Translations under genes and position numbers: made by a program
The notes under the pieces: generated by a model
What the model saw: only the letters and a program-made list of their open reading frames with translations
Databases searched by the model: none
Told to the model about the DNA's origin: nothing
Shown: positions 6,949-7,755 of the stretch, in pieces
How positions within the stretch are numbered: position 1 is the first letter of the stretch
Layout of the letters: every line of letters starts with the position of its first letter
Origin: an uncultured Ileibacterium sp.
Lineage (GTDB): Bacteria; Bacillota; Clostridia; Peptostreptococcales; Anaerovoracaceae
DNA: 7,755 nt
Direction of reading: 5' to 3'
Assembly: GCA_902488835.1 (NCBI GenBank)
Contig: CABTXQ010000045.1
Location: forward strand, 1 to 7,755

Positions 6949-7431
6949 ATGTTAAAAAAAATACGCTTAATGGAGCAAAGTCAAAAGCTTAAGCTAATAG
7001 TTATATTAATTTTATTTATTATCACAGTAACAACTGCTCTTGTACCAATTATTAATAACCATAAAAGCATTACAACTGAAGAACTACGTGAAAAACTTAA
7101 AGACACAGCATGGGAAAGAAAAACGAATAATGGGATAGAAGCTCGTTTGTTCACGCAGTTTGGTGATTATTTCATTGCAGACCTTGATAATACAGGAATG
7201 CTTACAAATAAAAGTTGTTGGGTACATTATGAAATTATAAATAAAAACACAATTAATTTAAGTAAGGATAAACTGCCTGAAAGGCTTGAAAAATATCTAG
7301 GTGATCACAAAATATATCTCATCGATGATAATACTATTAAAATTAATGGGATTAAGTATAAGAAAGCTAACTTAAAAAAATGGTTAGATATAGGGTATGA
7401 CCTTAATTATTGGAAAAATATACCTAATTAA
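6949..7431 (+). CDS. Unknown single-pass membrane-anchored protein, last gene before terminator
   Basis: I do not recognise a family. The 160-residue protein has a basic N-terminus, one hydrophobic segment at about 15-35 and a soluble part of about 120 residues that probably faces outside the cell. The soluble part starts with a short helix (TTEELREKLKDTAW, 42-55). It then shows alternating short strands and turns ending in repeated phrases such as HYEIINKNTINLS (93-105) and IYLIDDNTIKINGIKYKK (122-139). That pattern suggests a small beta-sheet or calycin-like fold, which is inference only. It contains one Cys (residue 90). It follows the hydrolase by 22 bases and ends just before a strong terminator, so it belongs to the transfer operon. 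Possible roles include an extracellular channel accessory protein, surface exclusion, or control of the neighbouring hydrolase. None of these is shown by sequence. Confidence 0.75.
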   Translation: MLKKIRLMEQSQKLKLIVILILFIITVTTALVPIINNHKSITTEELREKLKDTAWERKTNNGIEARLFTQFGDYFIADLDNTGMLTNKSCWVHYEIINKNTINLSKDKLPERLEKYLGDHKIYLIDDNTIKINGIKYKKANLKKWLDIGYDLNYWKNIPN

Positions 7432-7449
7432 AAATAATACAACTCATAT

Positions 7450-7470
7450 ACCGCCTTATAGGCGGTTTTT
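7450..7470 (+). terminator. Intrinsic terminator at the end of the transfer gene cluster
   Basis: ACCGCCT (7450-7456) and AGGCGGT (7460-7466) form a perfect 7-bp stem with a TAT loop, the only GC-rich patch in the neighbourhood. A T run to 7470 follows. It begins 18 bases after the stop of the small membrane protein gene. It is the clearest terminator in the window and marks the likely end of the transcript from the transfer genes, although the next gene starts only 25 bases later. Confidence 0.88.
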
Positions 7471-7495
7471 GATTATTACAAATAGGAGAAAAAAG

Positions 7496-7755
7496 ATGGG
7501 TAAAAAGAAAAGAGTATATCTTGCATCAAATGTATTAAAAAGAGAAATATATATAAATAAAATAAGAAAAATAAATAAGGATGTAATTTTTGTTGATTCA
7601 GCAAATAATGCTGATTTTATGATTATACCCGTAGAAGAAAAAATAGGATTAACAAATGAACAGAGAAATTTAGTTGAAGAATATAGTAATGTTCTTGAAA
7701 TAAGCATTATTGACGCTAAGACCTTTTTAGATGATGAAGGAAATACGCTTTATGA
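7496..7755 (+). CDS. Unrecognised protein, N-terminal 86 residues (cut by window end)
   Basis: An open frame starts at ATG 7496, with AGGAG at 7484-7488 seven bases before it, and runs without a stop to the end of the window (86 full codons). The visible part has no membrane helix and no signal peptide, so it is probably cytoplasmic. It begins KKKRVYLAS (strand-like), then a charged helix with VLKREIYINKIRKIN (13-27), a strand DVIFVDSA (29-36), NADFMIIPVEE (38-48), a helix TNEQRNLVEEYSNV (53-66) and a strand EISIIDAKTF (68-77). The alternating strand/helix order suggests a small Rossmann-like or BRCT-like alpha/beta fold. A nucleoside 2-deoxyribosyltransferase-like beginning is one option, but no catalytic motif is seen. 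It lies after the terminator, so it may be a separate unit. That the frame is coding is likely; the function is unknown. Confidence 0.75.
   Translation, partial: MGKKKRVYLASNVLKREIYINKIRKINKDVIFVDSANNADFMIIPVEEKIGLTNEQRNLVEEYSNVLEISIIDAKTFLDDEGNTLY

Noticed and set aside
7410..7440. Possible promoter TTGGAA with TAATAC upstream of the terminator
   Set aside because: The 19-base spacer is long, the -35 match is weak and the DNA is AT-rich, so such pairs are expected by chance; not listed as a feature.
7456..7707. Minus-strand open frame of 83 codons with a hydrophobic product
   Set aside because: It overlaps the well-supported + strand gene at 7496 and the terminator; its hydrophobicity reflects the complement of Lys/Glu/Asn codons.

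Overview
The window is a stretch of a Gram-positive type IV secretion (conjugation) module. All genes are on the + strand, and the layout is that of a low-GC Firmicutes conjugative plasmid or integrative conjugative element. The evidence is a strongly AT-rich base composition, AT-rich codon choice (many AAA, ATA, TTA, GAA codons), strong GGAG-type ribosome binding sites, and proteins of the pSK41/pLS20-like (MPF FATA) transfer class. The host is probably a clostridial or related anaerobic Firmicute, but no gene here fixes genus or species. Relaxase, oriT, integrase and replication genes are not in the window, so plasmid and ICE cannot be told apart.

Layout: (1) 1-1312, the 3' part of a VirD4/TraG-type coupling protein, cut by the window start, with a Walker B motif and a long C-terminal extension. 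(2) 1313-1392, a short gap with a terminator-like hairpin. (3) 1393-7431, a tightly packed cluster: a VirB6/TrbL-like polytopic membrane protein with a hydrophilic Asn/Ser/Lys tail; a two-helix VirB3-like protein; a TrsD/TraD-like protein resembling a VirB4 N-terminal domain without the ATPase; the VirB4/TrsE ATPase; a membrane-anchored NlpC/P60 plus CHAP cell-wall hydrolase; and a small membrane-anchored protein of unknown function. (4) 7450-7470, a clear intrinsic terminator. (5) 7496 to the end, the start of an unrecognised gene.

How they work together (family knowledge plus inference): VirB4 powers assembly and transport. The VirB6-like and VirB3-like proteins form the membrane channel. 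The hydrolase opens peptidoglycan so the channel can cross the wall. The coupling protein delivers the relaxase-DNA complex. Genes from 1393 to 5985 overlap or nearly touch, so they are probably translationally coupled.

Three starts are placed downstream of the longest possible reading frame because of ribosome binding sites: VirB4 at 3975, the hydrolase at 5901 and the small membrane protein at 6949. I see no convincing tRNA, rRNA, CRISPR array, IS element or minus-strand gene. The module is a recognisable transfer system. The least explained parts are the two genes at 6949 and 7496, and the two terminator-like hairpins sitting too close to the next gene to leave room for a promoter.
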